This document shows positions 1-9,258 of a DNA stretch of 64,000 nt, one piece after another. Where the stretch lies: assembly GCF_902859645.1 (NCBI RefSeq), contig NZ_CADIJR010000005.1:93442-157441 (forward strand), read 5' to 3'. The position numbers and the translations under genes were made by a program. The notes under the pieces were generated by a model, which worked only from the letters and a program-made list of their open reading frames with translations, searched no databases and had not been told where the DNA came from. The DNA is from Achromobacter insuavis (GTDB taxonomy: Bacteria > Pseudomonadota > Gammaproteobacteria > Burkholderiales > Burkholderiaceae_B). How positions within the stretch are numbered: position 1 is the stretch's first letter; each line of letters starts with the position of its first letter.

Positions 1-1169
1 AACACCATCGCGTCCTGGCTGCGCGGACGGTCCTGGCCGATCGCGTGCATGTCCTGGTAGAACTCGTGGAACGAGGCGTGCGGCAGCCAGGCTTCGTCGA
101 AGTGCAGCGTGTCGACGTAGCTGCCCAGTTCCTTCTTGATCATCTCGACGTTGTAGATCACGCCGTCGTAGGTGCTCTGCGTCAGCGTCAGGATGCGCGG
201 GTTCTTGTTCACCGCTTCGCGCGCGAACGGGTTGGCCTCGATCTTCTTGCGGATGTTGTCCGGGTGGAACTCTTCCAGCGGGATCGGGCCGATGATGCCC
301 AGGTGGTTGCGCGTCGGGCGCAGGAACACCGGGATCGCGCCCGTCATGGTGATGGCGTGCAGGATCGACTTGTGGCAGTTGCGATCCACCACCACCACGT
401 CGCCGGCGGCGACGTTGGCGTGCCACACCACCTTGTTCGAGGTCGAGGTGCCGTTGGTCACGAAGAAACAGTGGTCGGCGTGGAAGATGCGCGCCGCGTT
501 CAGTTCGGACTCGGCCACCGGGCCGGTGTGGTCCAGCAGCTGGCCCAGTTCGTCGACGGCGTTGCAGACGTCGGCGCGCAGCATGTTCTCGCCGAAGAAC
601 TGGTGGAACATCTGGCCCACCGGGCTCTTCAGGAACGCCACGCCGCCCGAGTGGCCGGGGCAGTGCCAGGAATAGGAGCCATCCTGCGCGTACTTGACCA
701 GCTCGCGGAAGAACGGCGGCGGCAGGCTGTCGACGTAGCTGCGGGCTTCGCGGATGATGTGGCGCGCCACGAATTCGGGGGTGTCCTCGAACATGTGGAT
801 GAAGCCGTGCAGTTCGCGCAGGATGTCGTTCGGAATGTGTTCCGAGGTGCGCGTCTCGCCGTACAGGTAGATGGGGATGTCGGCGTTGCGGAAACGCAGT
901 TCGCCGATGAAGGTGCGCAGGTTCTTGATCGCGCTGGCCACGTCCTCGGGCGAATCCACGTCGAATTCTTCATCGTCGATCGACAGGATGAAGGCGCTGG
1001 CACGGCTCTGCTGCTGGGCGAACGAACTCAGGTCGCCGTAACTGGTCACCCCGATCACCTCGACGCCCTCGGCCTCGATCGCCGAAGACAAAGCACGGAT
1101 ACCCAGACCGGACGCGTTCTCGGAACGGTAGTCCTCGTCGATGATGAAGATGGGGAAGCGGAATTTCAT
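1..1169 (-). CDS. Orn/Lys/Arg decarboxylase, N-terminal part, cut by window start
   Basis: About 389 codons are visible and the C-terminal half lies outside the window. The protein starts MKFRFPIFIIDED, like the wing domain of bacterial biodegradative lysine, ornithine and arginine decarboxylases. It continues into the PLP fold with HCPGHSGGVAF, NGTSTSNK and HFDEAWLPHA. These are cytoplasmic PLP enzymes that decarboxylate basic amino acids for polyamine synthesis or acid resistance. The start is supported by an AGGAG about 8 bases upstream. The substrate cannot be decided because the PLP-lysine region and C-terminal domain are missing here. It stands alone, with a 244-base gap to the next gene. 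Confidence 0.9.
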   Translation of the reverse strand, partial: MKFRFPIFIIDEDYRSENASGLGIRALSSAIEAEGVEVIGVTSYGDLSSFAQQQSRASAFILSIDDEEFDVDSPEDVASAIKNLRTFIGELRFRNADIPIYLYGETRTSEHIPNDILRELHGFIHMFEDTPEFVARHIIREARSYVDSLPPPFFRELVKYAQDGSYSWHCPGHSGGVAFLKSPVGQMFHQFFGENMLRADVCNAVDELGQLLDHTGPVAESELNAARIFHADHCFFVTNGTSTSNKVVWHANVAAGDVVVVDRNCHKSILHAITMTGAIPVFLRPTRNHLGIIGPIPLEEFHPDNIRKKIEANPFAREAVNKNPRILTLTQSTYDGVIYNVEMIKKELGSYVDTLHFDEAWLPHASFHEFYQDMHAIGQDRPRSQDAMV

Positions 1170-1413
1170 GCAGGCGCTCCTGGGGGCAAGGCGAATCGGA
1201 CCGTGTTGGCGGACGCGAGTGTACTTCTAGTGAAAAACCGTCTGATGACAGGCGGGCGCGAGGTCCCCGCCGGCGGCGGGAATGGCCGAATTGTAGGGCC
1301 GTTTTTCTCCAGACCCTATGGTTTTCCCGAAGACCGTTGCAACGAGTCCGCGAGCGGCCCCCGCGGGGCGGCCGGCAGGACGCCGGCCAGGCCCCCGCGC
1401 GAGGCGCGCGGAC

Positions 1414-1866
1414 CTACCGCAGGGTGCGGGCCTCGCCCGCGTCCAGGGCCGCGATGAAGCGGTCGAAGTACGGCGGGATGGCCTCGGCGGCGCCATAGCG
1501 GATGCGCCGTTCGACCTTGGCGATGGCGCCGAAGCAGACCTCGGCCTCGGGCTCGCCGCAGACCAGCACCACCGGGTCCTCGTCGTCGCAGACCTCGTAC
1601 AGGCCGCCATGGGCGCGCCGGGCCACCTCGTAGAGGTAGGCGGCGGCGCCGACGGTCTGCATGGGGGTCAGGGGCAAGGTGCCCACATGCGCGGCTTCGA
1701 GCGCATCGTCTAGCGCATGGACGCTCGACGGCGTGTAGTCGAGCCCGGCTCCGGCGGAACCGGCGGCCTGGACGAAATCCTCGGCGGCGTGAGCCACGCG
1801 GGCCACGAACTCTTCCTGGACCTCGTCGCGCTCGGCCTCATGGTTTATCTTGAGGAAACCGAACAT
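1414..1866 (-). CDS. hypothetical protein, about 150 aa, acidic
   Basis: Soluble acidic protein starting MFGFLKINHEAERDEVQ, with no signal peptide or membrane segment. Two ATG codons are in tandem (ends 1869 and 1866); the AAAGGAG upstream is better spaced for the second, so that start is used. The C-terminal half (AAYLYEVARRAHGG, then VCFGAIAKVERRI, then IPPYFDRFIAAL) resembles small uncharacterised proteins that pair a 'GAYLGEV'-like stretch with a 'K(R/V)...Y' tail, but I cannot name the family. It is divergent from the acetyltransferase that starts at 1983. Coding is supported by the good ribosome site and a codon bias like that of its neighbours. Confidence 0.7.
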   Translation of the reverse strand: MFGFLKINHEAERDEVQEEFVARVAHAAEDFVQAAGSAGAGLDYTPSSVHALDDALEAAHVGTLPLTPMQTVGAAAYLYEVARRAHGGLYEVCDDEDPVVLVCGEPEAEVCFGAIAKVERRIRYGAAEAIPPYFDRFIAALDAGEARTLR

Positions 1867-1982
1867 CATTGGCTCCTTTGTGAAAACCGCAAGCGGCGTT
1901 GCTCCCATTATAGGCAGCCCCCGCGCCTATACTGGCCCAACGCGGCCCCGACCGTACCCTATTCCCAACACTGCCCCGTCCC

Positions 1983-2510
1983 GTGAATTCCGCAGCCGAG
2001 CCGCTTGTCCGACGTCTGATCCCCCTGGATGCCCAGGCGCTGCGCCACTTGCGCCTGGACGCCCTGCGCGAGACCCCGGAAGCGTTCGGATCGAGTTACG
2101 AAGAGGAACACACGCTGACACTGGACGACATACGCGGCTGGATCGCCCCCGCGGACGACAGCGCGATGTTCGGCGTGTTCTCGGAGGCGGCGCTGGCCGG
2201 CATCATCGGCGTCACCCGCCAACGCAAGCTGAAGATGCGCCACAAGGCGCACATCTGGAGCGTCTACGTGGCGCCCGGCTGGCGCGGCCGGGACCTGGCG
2301 CGGCAGCTGATGCGGGCGGCCATCGACCATGCCGGCGCCATGCGCGGCGTGCGCACCGTGCAGCTGAGCGTCACCGCCAACAACGCGGCGGCGCGCCAGT
2401 TGTACGCCAGCCTCGGCTTCGAGGAATACGGCCTCGAACGCGAAGCGCTGTGCGTCAACGGCGAGCTGTACGACGAGGTATTGATGGCGCTGGCGCTGCC
2501 GGGCCGCTAG
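1983..2510 (+). CDS. GNAT family N-acetyltransferase
   Basis: A 175-aa protein with the GNAT core: beta-4 IWSVYVAP, followed by the acetyl-CoA loop GWRGRDLARQL (R/Q-x-x-G-x-G/A type) and the C-terminal NNAAARQLYASLGFEEYG motif. It would transfer an acetyl group from acetyl-CoA to an amine of unknown identity, in the cytosol. The start is GTG at 1983; no in-frame ATG gives the full N-terminal strand. The 'ETPEAFGSSYEEE' region near residues 30-42 is typical of single-domain GNATs annotated only at family level. It is divergent from the hypothetical gene ending at 1866, with a shared promoter gap of about 115 bases. Confidence 0.88.
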   Translation: MNSAAEPLVRRLIPLDAQALRHLRLDALRETPEAFGSSYEEEHTLTLDDIRGWIAPADDSAMFGVFSEAALAGIIGVTRQRKLKMRHKAHIWSVYVAPGWRGRDLARQLMRAAIDHAGAMRGVRTVQLSVTANNAAARQLYASLGFEEYGLEREALCVNGELYDEVLMALALPGR

Positions 2511-2550
2511 GGCCTGCTCACGGCAAGGCGCCTCGCACAGGCCGCCAGCG

Positions 2551-3843
2551 TCAGGCGGCGCCGGCGCGGCGCCGCGAGCCGTAGGCCCAGACCTGGTTGC
2601 GGCCGCCGTCCTTGGCCTTGTAGAGCGCCTGGTCGGCCGCCTTGATGACCGCGTCCGGCGCGCGCAGCGTCTCGCCGCGCTCGGCCACCCCGATGCTGAC
2701 CGTGACCCGCAGCGGCCGCGCGTTGCGCCCGCGGCCGCCCCGGCGGCGCAGGCCGACCTGGTCCGCCTTGGGCCGCGCCGGCTTGTCGCGCAGCCGCATC
2801 TGGTAGGCCTCGATCGCGCGCCGCACGGTTTCCAGGTGCGGCATGGCCTCGATCGCGGTCTTGCCCGGGAACACCAGCGTGAATTCCTCGCCGCCGTAGC
2901 GGTAGGCATAGCCGCCGCCCGACACCCGCCGCAGTTGCGCCGCCACCATGCGCAGCACCTGGTCGCCGACGTCATGGCCGTGGGTGTCGTTGAATGCCTT
3001 GAAGTGATCGACGTCGGCCATCGCCAACGTATAGACGCGGCCCATGCGCTGCAGCCGCTCGTTGAGCGCGCGGCGGCCCGGCAGGCCGGTCAGTTCGTCG
3101 CGGAAGGCCATGTGATAGCCCTCGTGCGCCAGCGAAATAGACAGCGAGGTCAGCGCGGCGGAGGCCATCACGGCCAGCTCGATGGGATGGGCGCCGCCGC
3201 GCGGCAGCGCCCAGGCCATGCAGACGAAACCCAGCCATTGGCCGGCCTGCTGCGGGCGGCCGTAGCGCAACAGCAGCAGGGTCAGGGTCAGCCCGGTCAC
3301 CAGCAGCGCCGCCAGCGCCTCGGCCGGAATGCCGAGCCGGCCGAGCATGCCCTGCACCGCCAGCGTGCCGAACCACTGGCCCACGCCGTCCTTGCCGGCC
3401 AGCGTGATGGCCGCGGCGCCCACCGCCATCAGGCCGATGCGCGCGGCCAGGTCCCACAGCATGCCGGCGCGTTCCGGCCAGAGCGCGTTGATGGTGTAGG
3501 CCAGCGACCACCACACCAGCGCCGGCCCCAACGCCCACGGCGCCTCGCTGGCCAGCATCGGCCAGATAGCCACGGCCGTAAGCACGCCGAGCATCAACGC
3601 CAGCGTCTGCGAGCGCTGGTACATCAGGCAGATCGCCGCGCCGACCAGCGCCATGACCCACGGCACGAACGGCACGATCAGCGTCAGCGCCGGCGGCCAC
3701 TGGCGCCACAACAACAGCCCCACCGCCGCAATCACCGGCAGCGCGGGATAGAACAACAGGGGCAGCCAGGGGATATGGGGGTAACGCACGGATAGGCCTT
3801 GCTCACGCTTGCTGAGATGACGTCGCCAAATCGGCAAACACAT
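2551..3843 (-). CDS. membrane-bound diguanylate cyclase (GGDEF)
   Basis: A 430-aa protein with several hydrophobic helices in residues ~25-240 and a C-terminal GGDEF domain (about 255-420). The active-site motif is YRYGGEEF near residue 315, so cyclic-di-GMP synthesis from GTP is expected at the inner membrane. No RxxD inhibitory site is evident five residues before GGEEF. An Arg/Lys-rich insert (KPARPKADQVGLRRRGGRGR) interrupts the domain just before the conserved VTVSIGVA strand, which is unusual. The start is uncertain: ATG at 3843 has no clear ribosome site, and a GTG at 3789 beginning VRYPHIPW is an alternative that still keeps the membrane helices. Confidence 0.85.
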   Translation of the reverse strand: MCLPIWRRHLSKREQGLSVRYPHIPWLPLLFYPALPVIAAVGLLLWRQWPPALTLIVPFVPWVMALVGAAICLMYQRSQTLALMLGVLTAVAIWPMLASEAPWALGPALVWWSLAYTINALWPERAGMLWDLAARIGLMAVGAAAITLAGKDGVGQWFGTLAVQGMLGRLGIPAEALAALLVTGLTLTLLLLRYGRPQQAGQWLGFVCMAWALPRGGAHPIELAVMASAALTSLSISLAHEGYHMAFRDELTGLPGRRALNERLQRMGRVYTLAMADVDHFKAFNDTHGHDVGDQVLRMVAAQLRRVSGGGYAYRYGGEEFTLVFPGKTAIEAMPHLETVRRAIEAYQMRLRDKPARPKADQVGLRRRGGRGRNARPLRVTVSIGVAERGETLRAPDAVIKAADQALYKAKDGGRNQVWAYGSRRRAGAA

Positions 3844-3961
3844 ATGTCATTTTACGGTCGCGCCCCCAGGTTCTTTAGCGCCGCGCAAGCCGCTGGCGCA
3901 ATCGCAACGCGGCGTGCGCGCCATGCTATGTTCTGCGATCCCCCTCTTGTGGAAAGACCTC

Positions 3962-4810
3962 ATGCGCATCCTGGTCAACATCGACGTGCCCGATCTCGAG
4001 GCGGCCATCGACTTCTACAGCCGCGCCTTCGGCCTGGCGCTGCATCGCCGCCTCGGTCCCGGGGCCGCGGAAATGCTGGGCGCGTCGGCGCCGATCTACC
4101 TGCTGGAAAAGGCCGCCGGCACGCCCGCCGCGAGCGCCGCGCGGCAACCGCGCGACTACGCCCGCCATTGGACGCCGGTGCATCTGGATGTGGTGGTCGA
4201 CGACGTCGACAGCGCTGTCGAACGGGCGGTGGCGGCGGGCGCCACGCTGGAGGATCCCCCCGTTTCGCATGACTGGGGCCGCATCGCCCACCTGAGCGAT
4301 CCGTTCGGCCACGGCATCTGCCTGCTGCGGTTCCTGGGCCAGGGCTACGACGCGCTGACGGCCGGCGCGCTACGCGACGTCCCGGCCACCCCGGCCGATT
4401 TCGAGGCCCTGCTGGCCATGCGCATCGAGGCCATGCGCGACAGCCTGGAACGCCTGGGCCGCTTCGATCCCGAGCGGGCCCGCGCCCGCCTGCGCGACAC
4501 CTTCCGGCCGGATCACACCTGGATCATCGAGCGCGACGGCGCGCGCGTCGGTTTCTACGCGCTGCGTCCCGACGGCAACGGCCTGCGGCTGGATCATCTG
4601 TACGTGGTGCCCGCGGCACAAGGGCTGGGGGTGGGCGGCCAGGTGCTGGGCCGCCTGCTGGGGGATGCCGACCGGCGCGGCCTGCCGGTCAGCGTCGGCG
4701 CGCTGCGCGGCAGCGACTCGAACCGCTTCTATCGCCGCCACGGCTTCGCGCAGGTGTCGGAAAGCGAGTGGGACATCGAATACCTGCGCCCGGCGCCGGG
4801 GCGCCCCTGA
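3962..4810 (+). CDS. fusion of VOC (glyoxalase-like) and GNAT acetyltransferase domains
   Basis: Residues 1-~125 form a VOC domain: MRILVNIDVPDLEAAIDFY at the start and HLSDPFGHGICLLRF at the end. Residues ~135-282 form a GNAT domain with DHLYVVPAAQGLGVGGQVL (acetyl-CoA loop) and SNRFYRRHGF. The two domains sit in one frame without a stop or frameshift. The ATG at 3962 is chosen because GGAAAG lies upstream and the VOC strand starts there; the frame stays open further upstream. The VOC half may bind a small ligand or antibiotic while the GNAT half acetylates it, but neither substrate is known. It converges with dcd. Confidence 0.85.
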   Translation: MRILVNIDVPDLEAAIDFYSRAFGLALHRRLGPGAAEMLGASAPIYLLEKAAGTPAASAARQPRDYARHWTPVHLDVVVDDVDSAVERAVAAGATLEDPPVSHDWGRIAHLSDPFGHGICLLRFLGQGYDALTAGALRDVPATPADFEALLAMRIEAMRDSLERLGRFDPERARARLRDTFRPDHTWIIERDGARVGFYALRPDGNGLRLDHLYVVPAAQGLGVGGQVLGRLLGDADRRGLPVSVGALRGSDSNRFYRRHGFAQVSESEWDIEYLRPAPGRP

Positions 4811-4826
4811 CAGGCATCGAGGCAAG

Positions 4827-4852
4827 GCGGGGCGCGCCGGCCGGCGCCCCGC
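4827..4852. terminator. GC-rich hairpin between convergent genes
   Basis: Perfect 9-bp inverted repeat (GCGGGGCGC / GCGCCCCGC) around an 8-base loop, placed between the stop of the VOC-GNAT gene (4810) and the stop of dcd (4862). There is no T-run on either side, so it is only a possible bidirectional terminator or 3'-end stabiliser. Confidence 0.45.
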
Positions 4853-4861
4853 GGCTGGCTA

Positions 4862-5425
4862 TCAGGTGCGCGGCAGCGTGACGCCGCGCTGGCCCTGGTA
4901 CTTGCCGCCACGGTCGGCGTACGAGGTCTCGCAGATCTCGTCGCTTTCCAGGAACAGCATCTGGGCGCAGCCTTCGCCGGCATAGATCTTGGCCGGCAGC
5001 GGCGTGGTGTTCGAGAATTCCAGCGTGACGTGGCCTTCCCATTCGGGTTCCAGCGGCGTCACGTTGACGATGATGCCGCAGCGCGCGTAGGTGCTCTTGC
5101 CCAGGCAGATCGTCAGCACGCTGCGCGGAATGCGGAAGTATTCCACCGTGCGGGCCAGCGCGAACGAGTTGGGCGGGATGATGCAGACATCGCCCTTGAA
5201 GTCCACGAACGAGCCTTCGTCGAAATTCTTGGGGTCGACGATGGTGGAATTGATGTTCGTGAAGATCTTGAATTCGTCGGCGCAGCGCACGTCGTAGCCG
5301 TAGCTGCTGGTGCCGTAGCTGACGATGCGCCCGCCATTGGCCGTGCGGACCTGACCCGCTTCGAAGGGTTCGATCATGCCGGCTTCGGCCTGGCGGCGGA
5401 TCCAGCGGTCGCTTTTGATGCTCAT
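4862..5425 (-). CDS. dcd: dCTP deaminase
   Basis: A 187-aa protein starting [18 protein letters not shown] with the family hallmarks: [53 protein letters not shown] (substrate loop with catalytic Glu) and the C-terminal [14 protein letters not shown]. It deaminates dCTP to dUTP, the first step toward dTMP, as a cytosolic homotrimer. The length matches the usual ~188 aa of the proteobacterial enzyme. It is followed, 92 bases past its start side, by tamB's 3' end on the same strand, but the hairpin at 5484 suggests a separate transcript. Confidence 0.97.
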   Translation of the reverse strand: MSIKSDRWIRRQAEAGMIEPFEAGQVRTANGGRIVSYGTSSYGYDVRCADEFKIFTNINSTIVDPKNFDEGSFVDFKGDVCIIPPNSFALARTVEYFRIPRSVLTICLGKSTYARCGIIVNVTPLEPEWEGHVTLEFSNTTPLPAKIYAGEGCAQMLFLESDEICETSYADRGGKYQGQRGVTLPRT

Positions 5426-5483
5426 GGTGGCGAGAGTGCTTGGGGAAATGGAATGGGCGTCATTTTATCCCGAGCGCGCCGCC

Positions 5484-5503
5484 CCGTCCCCGAACGGGGA
5501 CGG
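5484..5503. terminator. hairpin after tamB
   Basis: Perfect 8-bp stem (CCGTCCCC / GGGGACGG) with a GAAC loop, lying just past the tamB stop codon (minus strand) and upstream of dcd. No T-run follows, so termination is inferred from position only. Confidence 0.4.
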
Positions 5504-5517
5504 AACGGCCACGGGCG

Positions 5518-8500
5518 TCAATCGCCGAAGAAGGTCCGGTAGACCAGCGCGATGCCATTGACCGAGCCGCCCTTCAGGTCCAGCGACAGGCCGCGCGCCA
5601 GCCGGTAGCTGGCCCGGCCGACCGTGTCGCTGCCCGCCAGCGCCTGCTCGACGCTGAGGGTGATGCCATTGGCGAACGACTTGCTGGCCACCAGGAACTG
5701 CGTCGCCAGCTGGCTGTCGCTGTCGCGGTTGACGTCGCCGGCCACGGTGCGGTCCGGCAGGATGCTGCCCGAGCTGCCCAGGTTGCCGGTGCGCACGCTG
5801 ACGTCATCCAGCCCGAACTGCTTGTAGAACGGCTGGCCGCCGCCCAGCAGCGCGGTGCCCACCGACAGCAGCAGCGCCGCGTCGCTGCCGCTTTCGTCCG
5901 GCCCCCGGCCCAGCAGCAGCCACGACAGTTTCTCGACGTCGCTGACATCCGGGTACGACACCAGGTCGATGCGCGGGCGCTGGGCGGTGCCAACGACCTT
6001 CACACCCGCCTCGACCTGTTCGCCGGTGCGCAGGGCCTCGATGTCCAGCAGCGGATTGTCCAGGCGGCCCTGGAAGGTCAGCGTGCCGCGCCGCAGCCGC
6101 AGCTTCTGCCCATAGGCCTCGATGCCGCCGCCGCGGGTGCGCAGCGCGCCCACGCCGGTCAGGCGGCCGTCGTTCAGCAGGATCTGGATCGACCCCAGCA
6201 GGCCGGCGTCCAGCCCCATGCCGGTGATGTAGAAGCGCGGCCCCATGTCGAACTTCAGGTTCATGCTGGTCTGCAACGGGGTCGACACGGCGCCGGGATC
6301 GTCGCCGGCGCGCCGCACCTTGACGTCATCGTCCAGCGAGGGCACGCCCTGCAGGATCTCCAGGCTGAACCAGCCGGCGTCCGCCTTCAGGTCGCCGACG
6401 ATGTCGATGCGCGGCATCGCGGCGGTCAGGTCGACGGTGCCGGACACCATGGCGTAGCGGTCCGAGCGCTGCAGCGCCGGGAAGCGGTACAGCGTCAGGC
6501 GCACGTTGCCGCCGCCGTCGATCAGGTTCCACTGGCCTTTGGCCTCGGCATAGCCGTCCTTGGCCTCGGGATTGGTGGTGATCCATTCCTTGGTGCGCCA
6601 TTCGGCCGGCATGACCCGCAGCGAGGCCGGGAAGCGCAGGCTGTCCAGCACCAGCCTGTCGCCATCCAGGCGCGCCGACAGCTTGCCCTCGATCAGGCGC
6701 ACGCCGTCGTCGATGCGCACCACCCGCAGCTTGTCGCCCTGGATCGCGCCGCTGGCGCTCCATTTGCCATTGAGCGTGCCCTGGGCCTCGAGGTTGGCCT
6801 TGACCTGGCCGCCGATTTCCATCGAATCGCCGACGAACAGGCCGACCCAGGCCAGGTCGGTGATGTCCGCGTCCAGCTTGGCGCGGATCGGCTGGCGCGG
6901 GTCCAGCGCCATGCCGCCCTTGGCGTCGATCGCCAGCACCGCCGTGCCGTTGCCGGCGATCTTGCCCATCTTGTCGGTGGCCAGGTCCAGCCTGGCGTCC
7001 AGGCGGCTGGCGTTGGCCGAGGTCGGCGTGGCCGTCAGGTCCAGCACCAGCGCCTTCACCCCCAGCGGCACGGGCGGATCGCCCGGAATCAGCAGATCGC
7101 CGTCGCGGCGCGCGATGCGGGCGCGGCCGGCCAGCCGGCCGTCGAATTTCAGGTCCCAGGACGCATCCAGCGCGATGCGGCGCTGGCTCTCGGCCACGGT
7201 GGCGTTGACGCGCTTCGGGCCCTTGCCCATCTTCGCCGCGGCCTCGGGGTCGACGGCGGCGATCACCTGGCGCGCCATGGCGGCCGTGATCACCAGGTTG
7301 TCGGCCTGCCCGGCGGTTTCCCAGCGCTTGGCGTCGCCGCGCGAACCCTTGTGGGCGATCGCCAGTTTTTCCTTGCCCGGCAGGGCCACGCCGATCACCG
7401 TCTGGCCCACTTGCCACTGCCATTGCGGCGCCACCGCCGCCGGCAGGTATGACAGCGTCACCGGCCGGTCGACCGACACGGTGAAGCCGGCGCTGTCGGC
7501 GCTCAGGCGCGAGACCGTGCCGCGCCAGCCGGTCAGGGCGGCATCGGGCTCGCCCGCCGCGCCCTGGCCCCAGCCGCCGGTGAAGGCGATGGCGGCCTGG
7601 GCGCGCGATTCGCCCAGCACGCCGGGACGCGGCCTGGCCGGGTTGTAGCCGGCGGTGATTTCGCCCTTGTGGGCGGCGACGGTGCCGCCGAGCTTGCCCT
7701 TGAGGTCGGCGCCGCCCGGGATGCCGGGCCAGAACGCGTCCAGCTGCGGCGCCTGCGCGTCCAGCGTCAGCGCGCCGTCGGCGCCGCCGATCTCGCCCTG
7801 CGCGCGGACCCGGTTCGGGCCCAGCTTCAGGTCCACGTCCAGGCCGTGGATGCGCAGGCCGGCCAACAGATCGGCGGCGGCCGGAGTGGCCGGGTTGGCG
7901 GCGGGCGCGGCGATATCCACCTGCGCCTTGACCGTGCCGGCCAGCACCTGCCTGTTCCAGCGCGCGCCGTCGTCGAAGCGCAGGTCGATCGCGGCCTGGC
8001 GCAACTGGCTGAGGTTCTCGAATTCGGCGCTCAATTGCGCATTGGCGCTGACCACGGCCGGCGGCAGCGCGTCGCCGAGCCAGGGCGCCAGATCCAGGCG
8101 CTGCGCCCCGAGCGTGCCGACGATGCGGTCGCGGCCCGGCTGGCCATCCACCGCCTGCAGGTCCAGGCGCGCCGACAGCGTCGACTGGTCCGGCAGCCGC
8201 GCGTCGGCCCGCGCGCTGCGCAGCACCAGCGGCGTGCGCGGCGCCAGGTCGGCCGCCACGTCCACGACCAGGCCGGCCCCGGCGCCATCCAGCTTGGCCT
8301 GGATGCTCTCGAGCGAGCCGGCCGCGTCCGCGCGCAGGATCACCTGGCAGACGGGCGCGGGCGGGCCGACGAATACGTTGGCGGCCGTTTCCTTGGCGGC
8401 CTGCGGCGAAGTGCCGGCGGGCGCTTTGCCGCTGGCGGCGGCCTTGGCGGCGTCGGCCTTGCCCCTGGCGGCGTCCGGCTTGGCCGCGCCGGCGCGGGGC

Positions 8501-9258
8501 TTGGGCGCGCCCGACGCCTTGGGCGTCTCGGACGGCGCTTTCGCCGGCGGCGCGAACCTGCCGCTCAGTTGATCGGCCTGGCACAGCGGCGATTCCGGAC
8601 CGGACCCGCGCGCGGTCACGTCCAGCCGCGCGGCGAACGGCCAGGGGTCGGCCAGCCCCAGCAGTTCGGCCTGCCCGCTCAGTTGGGCCTGGCCGATCTC
8701 GTGGCCCACGCGCAGATTGGCGATGCGCAACTGCGCGCCCTGCTGGCCGGCGGCGAACGTGGCGCTCAGGTCGCCCAGTTCGACCGGCAGCGGCTGGCCG
8801 TCCTGCAGCAGATGGAATTCGCCCAGCGCCAGCCGGTCCACGGCAATGTCCACCGGCAGCGCCGGCAGGCTGAAGGGTTCTTCAGGCTTGTCATCGGCCG
8901 GCGCATCCTCGCCGGCGGTCAGGCCGATCTCGACGTTGCTGGCCGAGAGTTCGCGCACGTGCAGCAGCCGGTTGCCCAGCGCGCGCCAATTCACGTTCAG
9001 GCGCAGGTCGCTGATGCCGATGCGGGTGCCGCTGACATTCAGGTCGAGCCGGCCGACCTCCAGCCCGCGCAGGACCGAGCCACGCACCGCCAGCGCCTGG
9101 CCGTCCAGTTGCTCGGCGGCGGTGGTCAGCAGCAGGCGCGACCCGGTCTGCGAGGCCAGCAGCCAGAACACGAAGCTGCACGCCAGCACGGCCAGCATCG
9201 CCAGCCCGGGCAACCACCAGACCAGCACGTGGCGCAGGAAGCGGCGCAGCCCCGTCAA
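5518..9258 (-). CDS. tamB: translocation and assembly module inner-membrane subunit TamB
   Basis: A 1246-aa protein with an N-terminal membrane anchor (about residues 9-33), a long repetitive beta-rich middle and a C-terminal TamB (DUF490) domain ending in VYRTFFGD. TamB spans the periplasm and works with TamA in outer-membrane assembly and phospholipid transport. Residues ~233-296 form a low-complexity Ala/Pro/Lys stretch (AKAPSETPKASGAPKPRAGA and following), unusual for the family and probably a disordered linker. Its start overlaps the tamA stop as ATGA (9255-9258), so the two are translationally coupled. A large open frame on the opposite strand is a GC artefact. Confidence 0.95.
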   Translation of the reverse strand: MTGLRRFLRHVLVWWLPGLAMLAVLACSFVFWLLASQTGSRLLLTTAAEQLDGQALAVRGSVLRGLEVGRLDLNVSGTRIGISDLRLNVNWRALGNRLLHVRELSASNVEIGLTAGEDAPADDKPEEPFSLPALPVDIAVDRLALGEFHLLQDGQPLPVELGDLSATFAAGQQGAQLRIANLRVGHEIGQAQLSGQAELLGLADPWPFAARLDVTARGSGPESPLCQADQLSGRFAPPAKAPSETPKASGAPKPRAGAAKPDAARGKADAAKAAASGKAPAGTSPQAAKETAANVFVGPPAPVCQVILRADAAGSLESIQAKLDGAGAGLVVDVAADLAPRTPLVLRSARADARLPDQSTLSARLDLQAVDGQPGRDRIVGTLGAQRLDLAPWLGDALPPAVVSANAQLSAEFENLSQLRQAAIDLRFDDGARWNRQVLAGTVKAQVDIAAPAANPATPAAADLLAGLRIHGLDVDLKLGPNRVRAQGEIGGADGALTLDAQAPQLDAFWPGIPGGADLKGKLGGTVAAHKGEITAGYNPARPRPGVLGESRAQAAIAFTGGWGQGAAGEPDAALTGWRGTVSRLSADSAGFTVSVDRPVTLSYLPAAVAPQWQWQVGQTVIGVALPGKEKLAIAHKGSRGDAKRWETAGQADNLVITAAMARQVIAAVDPEAAAKMGKGPKRVNATVAESQRRIALDASWDLKFDGRLAGRARIARRDGDLLIPGDPPVPLGVKALVLDLTATPTSANASRLDARLDLATDKMGKIAGNGTAVLAIDAKGGMALDPRQPIRAKLDADITDLAWVGLFVGDSMEIGGQVKANLEAQGTLNGKWSASGAIQGDKLRVVRIDDGVRLIEGKLSARLDGDRLVLDSLRFPASLRVMPAEWRTKEWITTNPEAKDGYAEAKGQWNLIDGGGNVRLTLYRFPALQRSDRYAMVSGTVDLTAAMPRIDIVGDLKADAGWFSLEILQGVPSLDDDVKVRRAGDDPGAVSTPLQTSMNLKFDMGPRFYITGMGLDAGLLGSIQILLNDGRLTGVGALRTRGGGIEAYGQKLRLRRGTLTFQGRLDNPLLDIEALRTGEQVEAGVKVVGTAQRPRIDLVSYPDVSDVEKLSWLLLGRGPDESGSDAALLLSVGTALLGGGQPFYKQFGLDDVSVRTGNLGSSGSILPDRTVAGDVNRDSDSQLATQFLVASKSFANGITLSVEQALAGSDTVGRASYRLARGLSLDLKGGSVNGIALVYRTFFGD

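Noticed and set aside
5440-7452. A 670-codon plus-strand frame opposite tamB
   Set aside because: GC-driven open frame, no domain, no ribosome site; the TamB frame is well supported.
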